Assembly (NCBI GenBank): GCA_964057225.1
Contig: OZ059895.1
Coordinates: forward strand, 3,658,001-3,722,000
DNA: 64,000 bases
Source: Auanema rhodensis
Taxonomy: Eukaryota > Nematoda > Chromadorea > Rhabditida > Rhabditidae
Reading direction: 5' to 3'
The notes under the pieces were generated by a model. It saw only the letters and a program-made list of their open reading frames with translations. It was not told where the DNA came from and ran no database searches. How positions within the stretch are numbered: position 1 is the stretch's first letter; each line of letters opens with the position of its first letter. Below, piece after piece: positions 11,006-23,414 of the stretch. Both the position numbers and the translations under genes were made by a program.

Positions 11006-14000
11006 CCCAAGTTCTGTTGCTTGAATGGATGTTTTCCTACGTAGGCTAGTAAAACATGCCCTTCAAAGCATCAGAACATGTGATCACATTCCAATTTTTT
11101 TGTATCTATCTTGTAAAGATAGTAATAAACTTTGATTTTTGTACACCCATAAATTATACGCAGCACAGGTTACCCTTAAATAATGAACTGACCGACTAAT
11201 CAGACATGGATCTTTCCAAGTTCTGTTGCTTGAACGGATGTTTTCCTACGTAGGCTAGTAAAACATGCCCTTCAAAGCATCAGAACATGTGACCACATTC
11301 CAATTTTTTTGTATCTATCTTGTAAAGATAGTAATATATCATATGTTGAACACTATGTTGGAAAGATTTTAATTCAGATTTTTTCAACTTTCACTCAGTT
11401 TGTTTTCTAAACTTTGATTAAGAACCTTGTTGTTTGTACACCCATAAAATATACGCAGCACAGGTTACCCTTAAATAATGAACTGACCGTCTAATCAGAC
11501 ATGGATCTTCCCAAGTTCTGTTGCTTGAATGGATGTTTTCCTACGTAGGCTAGTAAAACATGCCCTTCAAAGCATCAGAACATGTGATCACATTCCAATT
11601 TTTTTGTATCTATCTTGTAAAGATAGTAATAAACTTTGATTTTTGTACACCCATAAATTATACGCAGCACAGGTTACCCTTAAATAATGAACTGACCGAC
11701 TAATCAGACACGGATCTTTCCTAGTTCTGTTGCTTGAATGGATGTTTTCCCACGTAGGCTAGTAAAACATGCCCTTCAAAGCATCAGAACATGTGATCAC
11801 ATTCCAATTTTTTTGTATCTATTTTGTAAAGATAGTAATATATCATATGTTGAACATTATGTTGGAAAGATTTTAATTCAGATTTTCTAACTTTTATTCA
11901 GTTTGTTTTTTAAACTTTGATTAAGAACTTTGATTTTTGTACACCCATAAATTATACGCAGCACAGGTTACCCTTAAATAATGAACTGACCGACTAATCA
12001 GACATGGATCTTTCCTAGTTCTGTTGCTTGAATGGATGTTTTCCTACGTAGGCTAGTAAAACATGCCCTTCAAAACATCAGAACATGTGATCACATTCCA
12101 ATTTTTTTGTATCTGTTTTGTAAAGATAGTAATAAACTTTGATTTTTGTACACCCATAAATTATACGCAGCACAGGTTACCCTTAAATAATGAACTGACC
12201 GACTAATCAGACATGGATCTTTCCTAGTTCTGTTGCTTGAATGGATGTTTTCCTACGTAGGCTAGTAAAACATGCCCTTCAAAGCATCAGAACATGTGAT
12301 CACATTCCAATTTTTCTGTATCTATCTTGTAAAGATAGTAATATATCATATGTTGAACACTATGTTGGAAAGATTTTAATTCAGATTTTCTCAACTTTCA
12401 CTCAGTTTGTTTTCTAAACTTTGATTAAGAACCTTGAGTTTTGTACACCCATAAATTATACGCAGCACAGGTTACCCTTAAATAATGAACTGACCGACTA
12501 ATCAGACATGGATCTTCCCAAGTTCTGTTGCTTGAATGGATGTTTTCCTACGTAGGCTAGTAAAACATGCCCTTCAAAGCATCAGAACATGTGATCACAT
12601 TCCAATTTTTTTGTATCTATCTTGTAAAGATAGTAATAAACTTTGATTTTTGTACACCCATAAATTATACGCAGCACAGGTTACCCTTAAATAATGAACT
12701 GACCGACTAATCAGACATGGATCTTTCCAAGTTCTGTTGCTTGAACGGATGTTTTCCTACGTAGGCTAGTAAAACATGCCCTTCAAAGCATCAGAACATG
12801 TGACCACATTCCAATTTTTTTGTATCTATCTTGTAAAGATAGTAATATATCATATGTTGAACACTATGTTGGAAAGATTTTAATTCAGATTTTTTCAACT
12901 TTCACTCAGTTTGTTTTCTAAACTTTGATTTAGAACCTTGTTGTTTGTACACCCATAAAATATAGGCAGCACAGGTTACCCTTAAATAATGAACTGACCG
13001 TCTAATCAGACATGGATCTTCCCAAGTTCTGTTGCTTGAATGGATGTTTTCCTACGTAGGCTAGTAAAACATGCCCTTCAAAGCATCAGAACATGTGATC
13101 ACATTCCAATTTTTTTGTATCTATCTTGTAAAGATAGTAATAAACTTTGATTTTTGTACACCCATAAATTATACGCAGCACAGGTTACCCTTAAATAATG
13201 AACTGACCGACTAATCAGACATGGATCTTTCCAAGTTCTGTTGCTTGAACGGATGTTTTCCTACGTAGGCTAGTAAAACATGCCCTTCAAAGCATCAGAA
13301 CATGTGATCACATTCCAATTTTTTCGTATCTATCTTGTAAAGATAGTAATAAACTTTGATTTTTGTACACCCATAAATTATACGCAGCACAGGTTACCCT
13401 TAAATAATGAACTGACCGACTAATCAGACATGGTTCTTTCCAAGTTCTGTTGCTTGAACGGATGTTTTCCTACGTAGGCTAGTAAAACATGCCCTTCAAA
13501 GCACCAGAACATGTGATCACATTCCAATTTTTTCGTATCTATCTTGTAAAGATAGTAATAAACTTTGATTTTTGTACACCCATAAATTATACGCAGCACA
13601 GGTTACCCTTAAATAATGAACTGACCGACTAATCAGACATGGATCTTTCCAAGTGCTGTTGCTTGAACGGATGTTTTCCTACGTAGGCTAGTAAAACATG
13701 CCCTTCAAAGCATCAGAACATGTGATCACATTCCAATTTTTTTGTATCTATCTTGTAAAGATAGTAATATATCATATGTTGAACACTATGTTGGAAAGAT
13801 TTTAATTCAGATTTTCGAACTTTTATTCAGTTTGTTTTTTAAACTTTGATTAAGAACTTTGATTTTTGTACACCCATAAATTATACGCAGCACAGGTTAC
13901 CCTTAATTAATGAACTGACCGACTAATCAGACATGGATCTTTCCAAGTTCTGTTGCTTGAACGGATGTTTTCCTACGTAGGCTAGTAAAACATGCCCTTC

Positions 14001-15323
14001 AAAGCATCAGAACATGTGACCACATTCCAATTTTTTTGTATCTATCTTGTAAAGATAGTAATATATCATATGTTGAACACTATGTTGGAAAGATTTTAAT
14101 TCAGATTTTTTCAACTTTCACTCAGTTTGTTTTCTAAACTTTGATTAAGAACCTTGTTGTTTGTACACCCATAAAATATACGCAGCACAGGTTACCCTTA
14201 AATAATGAACTGACCGACTAATCAGACATGGATCTTTCCTAGTTCTGTTGCTTGAATGGATGTTTTCCTACGTAGGCTTTTAAAACATGCCCTTCAAAGC
14301 ATCAGAACATGTGATCACATTCCAATTTTTTCGTATCTATCTTGTAAAGATAGTAATAAACTTTGATTTTTGTACACCCATAAATTATACGCAGCACAGG
14401 TTAGCCTTAAATAATGAACTGACCGACTAATCAGACATGGATCTTTCCTAGTTCTGTTGCTTGAATGGATGTTTTCCTACGTAGGCTTTTAAAACATGCC
14501 CTTCAAAGCATCAGAACATGTGATCACATTCCAATTTTTTCGTATCTATCTTGTAAAGATAGTAATAAACTTTGATTTTTGTACACCCATAAATTATACG
14601 CAGCACAGGTTACCCTTAAATAATGAACTGACCGACTAATCAGACATGGATCTTTCCAAGTTCTGTTGCTTGAACGGATGTTTCCCTACGTAGGCTAGTA
14701 AAACATGCCCTTCAAAGCATCAGAACATGTGATCACATTCCAATTTTTTTGTATCTATCTTGTAAAGATAGTAAGATATCATATGTTGAACACTATGTTG
14801 GAAAGATTTTAATTCAGATTTTTTCAACTTTCACTCAGTTTGTTTTCTAAACTTTGATTAAGAACCTTGTTGTTTGTACACCCATAAAATATACGCAGCA
14901 CAGGTTACCCTTAAATAATGAACTGACCGACTAATCAGACATGGATCTTTCCTAGTTCTGTTGCTTGAATGGATGTTTTCCTACGTAGGCTTTTAAAACA
15001 TGCCCTTCAAAGCATCAGAACATGTGACCACATTCCAATTTTTTTGTATCTATCTTGTAAAGATAGTAATATATCATATGTTGAACACTATGTTGGAAAG
15101 ATTTTAATTCAGATTTTTTCAACTTTCACTCAGTTTGTTTTCTAAACTTTGATTAAGAACCTTGAGTTTTGTACACCCATAAATTATACGCAGCACAGGT
15201 TACCCTTAAATAATGAACTGACCGACTAATCAGACATGGATCTTCCCAAGTTCTGTTGCTTGAATGGATGTTTTCCTACAGAGGCTAGTAAAACATGCCC
15301 TTCAAAGCATCAGAACATGTGAT

Positions 15324-18300
15324 CACATTCCAATTTTTTTGTATCTATCTTGTAAAGATAGTAATAAACTTCGATTTTTGTACACCCATAAATTATACGC
15401 AGCACAGGTTACCCTTAAATAATGAACTGACCGACTAATCAGACATGGATCTTTCCAAGTTCTGTTGCTTGAACGGATGTTTTCCTACGTAGGCTAGTAA
15501 AACATGCCCTTCAAAGCATCAGAACATGTGACCACATTCCAATTTTTTTGTATCTATCTTGTAAAGATAGTGATATATCATATGTTGAACACTATGTTCG
15601 AAAGATTTTAATTCAGATTTTTTCAACTTTCACTCAGTTTGTTTTCTAAACTTTGATTAAGAACCTTGTTGTTTGTACACCCATAAAATATACGCAGCAC
15701 AGGTTACCCTTAAATAATGAACTGACCGACTAATCAGACATGGATCTTTCCTAGTTCTGTTGCTTGAATGGATGTTTTCCTACGTAGGCTAGTAAAACAT
15801 GCCCTTCAAAGCATCAGAACATGTGATCACATTCCAATTTTTTTGTATCTATCTTGTAAAGATAGTAATATATCATATGTTGAACACTATGTTGGAAAGA
15901 TTTTAATTCAGATTTTCTAACTTTTAATCAGTTTGTTTTTTAAACTTTGATTAAGAACTTTGATTTTTGTACACCCATAAATTATACGCAGCACAGGTTA
16001 CCCTTAAATAATGAACTGACCGACTAATCAGACATGGATCTTTCCTAGTTCTGTTGCTTGAATGGATGTTTTCCTACGTAGGCTAGTAAAACATGCCCTT
16101 CAAAGCATCAGAACATGTGACCACATTCCAATTTTTTTGTATCTATCTTGTAAAGATAGTAATAAACTTTGATTTTTGTACACCCATAAATTATACGCAG
16201 CACAGGTTACCCTTAAATAATGAAATGACCGACTAATCAGACATGGATCTTTCCAAGTTCTGTTGCTTGAACGGATGTTTTCCTACGTAGGCTAGTAAAA
16301 CATGCCCTTCAAAGCATCAGAACATGTGATCACATTCCAATTTTTTTGTATCTATCTTGTGAAGATAGTAATATATCATATGTTGAACACTATGTTGGAA
16401 AGATTTTAATTCAGATTTTCGAACTTTTATACGCAGCACAGGTTACCCTTAATTAATGAACTGACCGACTAATCAGACATGGATCTTTCCAAGTTCTGTT
16501 GCTTGAACGGATGTTTTCCTACGTAGGCTAGTAAAACATGCCCTTCAAAGCATCAGAACATGTGACCACATTCCAATTTTTTTGTATCTATCTTGTAAAG
16601 ATAGTAATATATCATATGTTGAACACTATGTTGGAAAGATTTTAATTCAGATTTTCTAACTTTTAATCAGTTTGTTTTTTAAACTTTGATTAAGAACTTT
16701 GATTTTTGTACACCCATAAATTATACGCAGCACAGGTTACCCTTAAATAATGAACTGACCGACTAATCAGACATGGATCTTTCCTAGTTCTGTTGCTTGA
16801 ATGGATGTTTTCCTACGTAGGCTAGTAAAACATGCCCTTCAAAGCATCAGAACATGTGATCACATTCCAATTTTTTCGTATCTATCTTGTAAAGATAGTA
16901 ATAAACTTTGATTTTTGTACACCCATAAATTATACGCAGCACAGGTTACCCTTAAATAATGAACTGACCGACTAATCAGACATGGATCTTTCCAAGTTCT
17001 GTTGCTTGAACGGATGTTTTCCTACGTAGGCTAGTAAAACATGCCCTTCAAAGCATCAGAACATGTGATCACATTCCAATTTTTTTGTATCTATCTTGTA
17101 AAGATAGTAATATATCATATGTTGAACACTATGTTGGAAAGATTTTAATTCAGATTTTCGAACTTTTATTCAGTTTGTTTTTTAAACTTTGAATAAGAAC
17201 TTTGATTTTTGTACACCCATAAATTATACGCAGCACAGGTTACCCTTAATTAATGAACTGACCGACTAATCAGACATGGATCTTTCCAAGTTCTGTTGCT
17301 TGAACGGATGTTTTCCTACGTAGGCTAGTAAAACATGCCCTTCAAAGCATCAGAACATGTGACCACATTCCAATTTTTTTGTATCTATCTTGTAAAGATA
17401 GTAATATATCATATGTTGAACACTATGTTGGAAAGATTTTAATTCAGATTTTTTCAACTTTCACTCAGTTTGTTTTCTAAACTTTGATTAAGAACCTTGT
17501 TGTTTGTACACCCATAAAATATACGCAGCACAGGTTACCCTTAAATAATGAACTGACCGACTAATCAGACATGGATCTTTCCTAGTTCTGTTGCTTGAAT
17601 GGATGTTTTCCTACGTAGGCTAGTAAAACATGCCCTTCAAAGCATCAGAACATGTGACCACATTCCAATTTTTTTGTATCTATCTTGTAAAGATAGTAAT
17701 AAACTTTGATTTTTGTACACCCATAAATTATACGCAGCACAGGTTACCCTTAAATAATGAAATGACCGACTAATCAGACATGGATCTTTCCAAGTTCTGT
17801 TGCTTGAACGGTAATTTCCTACGTAGGCTAGTAAAACATGCCCTTCAAAGCATCAGAACATGTGATCACATTCCAATTTTTTTGTATCTATCTTGTGAAG
17901 ATAGTAATATATCATATGTTGAACACTATGTTGGAAAGATTTTAATTCAGATTTTCGAACTTTTATACGCAGCACAGGTTACCCTTAATTAATGAACTGA
18001 CCGACTAATCAGACATGGATCTTTCCAAGTTCTGTTGCTTGAACGGATGTTTTCCTACGTAGGCTAGTAAAACATGCCCTTCAAAGCATCAGAACATGTG
18101 ACCACATTCCAATTTTTTTGTATCTATCTTGTAAAGATAGTAATATATCATATGTTGAACACTATGTTGGAAAGATTTTAATTCAGATTTTCTAACTTTT
18201 AATCAGTTTGTTTTTTAAACTTTGATTAAGAACTTTGATTTTTGTACACCCATAAATTATACGCAGCACAGGTTACCCTTAAATAATGAACTGACCGACT

Positions 18301-18621
18301 AATCAGACATGGATCTTTCCTAGTTCTGTTGCTTGAATGGATGTTTTCCTACGTAGGCTAGTAAAACATGCCCTTCAAAGCATCAGAACATGTGATCACA
18401 TTCCAATTTTTTCGTATCTATCTTGTAAAGATAGTAATAAACTTTGATTTTTGTACACCCATAAACTATACGCAGCACAGGTTACCCTTAAATAATGAAC
18501 TGACCGACTAATCAGACATGGATCTTTCCAAGTTCTGTTGCTTGAACGGATGTTTTCCTACGTAGGCTAGTAAAACATGCCCTTCAAAGCATCAGAACAT
18601 GTGATCACATTCCAATTTTTT
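15324..18621 (+). repeat. Segmental duplication, left copy (offset 4792-4793)
   Basis: About 3.3 kb with the order La Lb S M Lb S Lb La S M Lb S recurs at about 20116-23414. The offset moves from 4792 to 4793 at the 235-bp M unit (17732), where GAACGGTAATTTCC replaces GAACGGATGTTTTCC. Other differences are GTGACCACA/GTGAACACA near 16560/21352 and ATAAACTATA/ATAAATTATA at 18466/23259. The left limit is the mismatch 15323/20115 and the right limit 18622/23415. Confidence 0.8.
16195..16430 (+). repeat. Reference M monomer (236 bp class), first occurrence
   Basis: A 236-bp unit that follows Lb as far as GATTTTCGAACTTTTAT and then continues directly as ACGCAGCAC. It therefore lacks 58 bp: the end of the 3' half plus the TACACCCATAAAT head of the next unit. 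TTTTAT before the join and AATTAT at the far side share TTAT, so a short-homology deletion is plausible. This is the first M in the window; none occurs in the first 16 kb. Further M units start at 17732, 20987, 22524, 25951, 29500, 31835, 33666, 36001, 36531, 38428, 39167, 40913, 41443, 42476, 44810, 47145, 49100, 49630, 55871, 56107 and 59278. The one at 17732 is 235 bp. Confidence 0.9.
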
Positions 18622-20115
18622 CGTATCTATCTTGTAAAGATAGTAATAAACTTTGATTTTTGTACACCCATAAATTATACGCAGCACAGGTTACCCTTAA
18701 ATAATGAACTGACCGACTAATCAGACATGGATCTTTCCAAGTTCTGTTGCTTGAACGGATGTTTTCCTACGTAGGCTAGTAAAACATGCCCTTCAAAGCA
18801 TCAGAACATGTGATCACATTCCAATTTTTTTGTATCTATCTTGTAAAGATAGTAATATATCATATGTTGAACACTATGTTGGAAAGATTTTAATTCAGAT
18901 TTTCGAACTTTTATTCAGTTTGTTTTTTAAACTTTGATTAAGAACTTTGATTTTTGTACACCCATAAATTATACGCAGCACAGGTTACCCTTAATTAATG
19001 AACTGACCGACTAATCAGACATGGATCTTTCCAAGTTCTGTTGCTTGAACGGATGTTTTCCTACGTAGGCTAGTAAAACATGCCCTTCAAAGCATCAGAA
19101 CATGTGACCACATTCCAATTTTTTTGTATCTATCTTGTAAAGATAGTAATATATCATATGTTGAACACTATGTTGGAAAGATTTTAATTCAGATTTTTTC
19201 AACTTTCACTCAGTTTGTTTTCTAAACTTTGATTAAGAACCTTGTTGTTTGTACACCCATAAAATATACGCAGCACAGGTTACCCTTAAATAATGAACTG
19301 ACCGACTAATCAGACATGGATCTTTCCTAGTTCTGTTGCTTGAATGGATGTTTTCCTACGTAGGCTTTTAAAACATGCCCTTCAAAGCATCAGAACATGT
19401 GATCACATTCCAATTTTTTCGTATCTATCTTGTAAAGATAGTAATAAACTTTGATTTTTGTACACCCATAAATTATACGCAGCACAGGTTAGCCTTAAAT
19501 AATGAACTGACCGACTAATCAGACATGGATCTTTCCTAGTTCTGTTGCTTGAATGGATGTTTTCCTACGTAGGCTTTTAAAACATGCCCTTCAAAGCATC
19601 AGAACATGTGATCACATTCCAATTTTTTCGTATCTATCTTGTAAAGATAGTAATAAACTTTGATTTTTGTACACCCATAAATTATACGCAGCACAGGTTA
19701 CCCTTAAATAATGAACTGACCGACTAATCAGACATGGATCTTTCCAAGTTCTGTTGCTTGAACGGATGTTTTCCTACGTAGGCTAGTAAAACATGCCCTT
19801 CAAAGCATCAGAACATGTGATCACATTCCAATTTTTTTGTATCTATCTTGTAAAGATAGTAATATATCATATGTTGAACACTATGTTGGAAAGATTTTAA
19901 TTCAGATTTTCGAACTTTTATTCAGTTTGTTTTTTAAACTTTGATTAAGAACTTTGATTTTTGTACACCCATAAATTATACGCAGCACAGGTTACCCTTA
20001 ATTAATGAACTGACCGACTAATCAGACATGGATCTTTCCAAGTTCTGTTGCTTGAACGGATGTTTTCCTACGTAGGCTAGTAAAACATGCCCTTCAAAGC
20101 ATCAGAACATGTGAC

Positions 20116-23100
20116 CACATTCCAATTTTTTTGTATCTATCTTGTAAAGATAGTAATAAACTTCGATTTTTGTACACCCATAAATTATACGCAGCACAGG
20201 TTACCCTTAAATAATGAACTGACCGACTAATCAGACATGGATCTTTCCAAGTTCTGTTGCTTGAACGGATGTTTTCCTACGTAGGCTAGTAAAACATGCC
20301 CTTCAAAGCATCAGAACATGTGACCACATTCCAATTTTTTTGTATCTATCTTGTAAAGATAGTGATATATCATATGTTGAACACTATGTTCGAAAGATTT
20401 TAATTCAGATTTTTTCAACTTTCACTCAGTTTGTTTTCTAAACTTTGATTAAGAACCTTGTTGTTTGTACACCCATAAAATATACGCAGCACAGGTTACC
20501 CTTAAATAATGAACTGACCGACTAATCAGACATGGATCTTTCCTAGTTCTGTTGCTTGAATGGATGTTTTCCTACGTAGGCTAGTAAAACATGCCCTTCA
20601 AAGCATCAGAACATGTGATCACATTCCAATTTTTTTGTATCTATCTTGTAAAGATAGTAATATATCATATGTTGAACACTATGTTGGAAAGATTTTAATT
20701 CAGATTTTCTAACTTTTAATCAGTTTGTTTTTTAAACTTTGATTAAGAACTTTGATTTTTGTACACCCATAAATTATACGCAGCACAGGTTACCCTTAAA
20801 TAATGAACTGACCGACTAATCAGACATGGATCTTTCCTAGTTCTGTTGCTTGAATGGATGTTTTCCTACGTAGGCTAGTAAAACATGCCCTTCAAAGCAT
20901 CAGAACATGTGACCACATTCCAATTTTTTTGTATCTATCTTGTAAAGATAGTAATAAACTTTGATTTTTGTACACCCATAAATTATACGCAGCACAGGTT
21001 ACCCTTAAATAATGAAATGACCGACTAATCAGACATGGATCTTTCCAAGTTCTGTTGCTTGAACGGATGTTTTCCTACGTAGGCTAGTAAAACATGCCCT
21101 TCAAAGCATCAGAACATGTGATCACATTCCAATTTTTTTGTATCTATCTTGTGAAGATAGTAATATATCATATGTTGAACACTATGTTGGAAAGATTTTA
21201 ATTCAGATTTTCGAACTTTTATACGCAGCACAGGTTACCCTTAATTAATGAACTGACCGACTAATCAGACATGGATCTTTCCAAGTTCTGTTGCTTGAAC
21301 GGATGTTTTCCTACGTAGGCTAGTAAAACATGCCCTTCAAAGCATCAGAACATGTGAACACATTCCAATTTTTTTGTATCTATCTTGTAAAGATAGTAAT
21401 ATATCATATGTTGAACACTATGTTGGAAAGATTTTAATTCAGATTTTCTAACTTTTAATCAGTTTGTTTTTTAAACTTTGATTAAGAACTTTGATTTTTG
21501 TACACCCATAAATTATACGCAGCACAGGTTACCCTTAAATAATGAACTGACCGACTAATCAGACATGGATCTTTCCTAGTTCTGTTGCTTGAATGGATGT
21601 TTTCCTACGTAGGCTAGTAAAACATGCCCTTCAAAGCATCAGAACATGTGATCACATTCCAATTTTTTCGTATCTATCTTGTAAAGATAGTAATAAACTT
21701 TGATTTTTGTACACCCATAAATTATACGCAGCACAGGTTACCCTTAAATAATGAACTGACCGACTAATCAGACATGGATCTTTCCAAGTTCTGTTGCTTG
21801 AACGGATGTTTTCCTACGTAGGCTAGTAAAACATGCCCTTCAAAGCATCAGAACATGTGATCACATTCCAATTTTTTTGTATCTATCTTGTAAAGATAGT
21901 AATATATCATATGTTGAACACTATGTTGGAAAGATTTTAATTCAGATTTTCGAACTTTTATTCAGTTTGTTTTTTAAACTTTGAATAAGAACTTTGATTT
22001 TTGTACACCCATAAATTATACGCAGCACAGGTTACCCTTAATTAATGAACTGACCGACTAATCAGACATGGATCTTTCCAAGTTCTGTTGCTTGAACGGA
22101 TGTTTTCCTACGTAGGCTAGTAAAACATGCCCTTCAAAGCATCAGAACATGTGACCACATTCCAATTTTTTTGTATCTATCTTGTAAAGATAGTAATATA
22201 TCATATGTTGAACACTATGTTGGAAAGATTTTAATTCAGATTTTTTCAACTTTCACTCAGTTTGTTTTCTAAACTTTGATTAAGAACCTTGTTGTTTGTA
22301 CACCCATAAAATATACGCAGCACAGGTTACCCTTAAATAATGAACTGACCGACTAATCAGACATGGATCTTTCCTAGTTCTGTTGCTTGAATGGATGTTT
22401 TCCTACGTAGGCTAGTAAAACATGCCCTTCAAAGCATCAGAACATGTGACCACATTCCAATTTTTTTGTATCTATCTTGTAAAGATAGTAATAAACTTTG
22501 ATTTTTGTACACCCATAAATTATACGCAGCACAGGTTACCCTTAAATAATGAAATGACCGACTAATCAGACATGGATCTTTCCAAGTTCTGTTGCTTGAA
22601 CGGATGTTTTCCTACGTAGGCTAGTAAAACATGCCCTTCAAAGCATCAGAACATGTGATCACATTCCAATTTTTTTGTATCTATCTTGTGAAGATAGTAA
22701 TATATCATATGTTGAACACTATGTTGGAAAGATTTTAATTCAGATTTTCGAACTTTTATACGCAGCACAGGTTACCCTTAATTAATGAACTGACCGACTA
22801 ATCAGACATGGATCTTTCCAAGTTCTGTTGCTTGAACGGATGTTTTCCTACGTAGGCTAGTAAAACATGCCCTTCAAAGCATCAGAACATGTGAACACAT
22901 TCCAATTTTTTTGTATCTATCTTGTAAAGATAGTAATATATCATATGTTGAACACTATGTTGGAAAGATTTTAATTCAGATTTTCTAACTTTTAATCAGT
23001 TTGTTTTTTAAACTTTGATTAAGAACTTTGATTTTTGTACACCCATAAATTATACGCAGCACAGGTTACCCTTAAATAATGAACTGACCGACTAATCAGA

Positions 23101-23414
23101 CATGGATCTTTCCTAGTTCTGTTGCTTGAATGGATGTTTTCCTACGTAGGCTAGTAAAACATGCCCTTCAAAGCATCAGAACATGTGATCACATTCCAAT
23201 TTTTTCGTATCTATCTTGTAAAGATAGTAATAAACTTTGATTTTTGTACACCCATAAATTATACGCAGCACAGGTTACCCTTAAATAATGAACTGACCGA
23301 CTAATCAGACATGGATCTTTCCAAGTTCTGTTGCTTGAACGGATGTTTTCCTACGTAGGCTAGTAAAACATGCCCTTCAAAGCATCAGAACATGTGATCA
23401 CATTCCAATTTTTT
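20116..23414 (+). repeat. Segmental duplication, right copy (offset 4792-4793)
   Basis: Partner of 15324-18621. A further, shorter copy of its left part lies at about 25.1-26.2 kb (offset 9756 from the first copy: anchors 15397, 15692, 15986, 16195, 16431 align with 25153, 25448, 25742, 25951, 26187). All three share GATAGTGATATATC and GTTCGAAAG. Confidence 0.78.

Larger units (their letters stand above)
1..13172 (+). repeat. Block 1: La/S-rich domain without M, with X monomers
   Basis: Monomer order from 17: La La S La La X La S La S; Lb S La La Lb S La S S La; S La La X S La X La La Lb; S La S S La S La La X S; La S La S Lb S La S La S. Bases 1-16 are the tail of a cut unit. Diagnostic variants are CCGTCTAATC (last near 12996; CCGACTAATC is used elsewhere), TGATTTGACC (near 337, 4343, 5055, 8359, 9071) and GACCACATTTCT (near 948, 5665, 9681). 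The block is built of overlapping segmental copies at offsets 4016, 4717, 4422 and 8942 bp. I see no gene. Confidence 0.85.
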
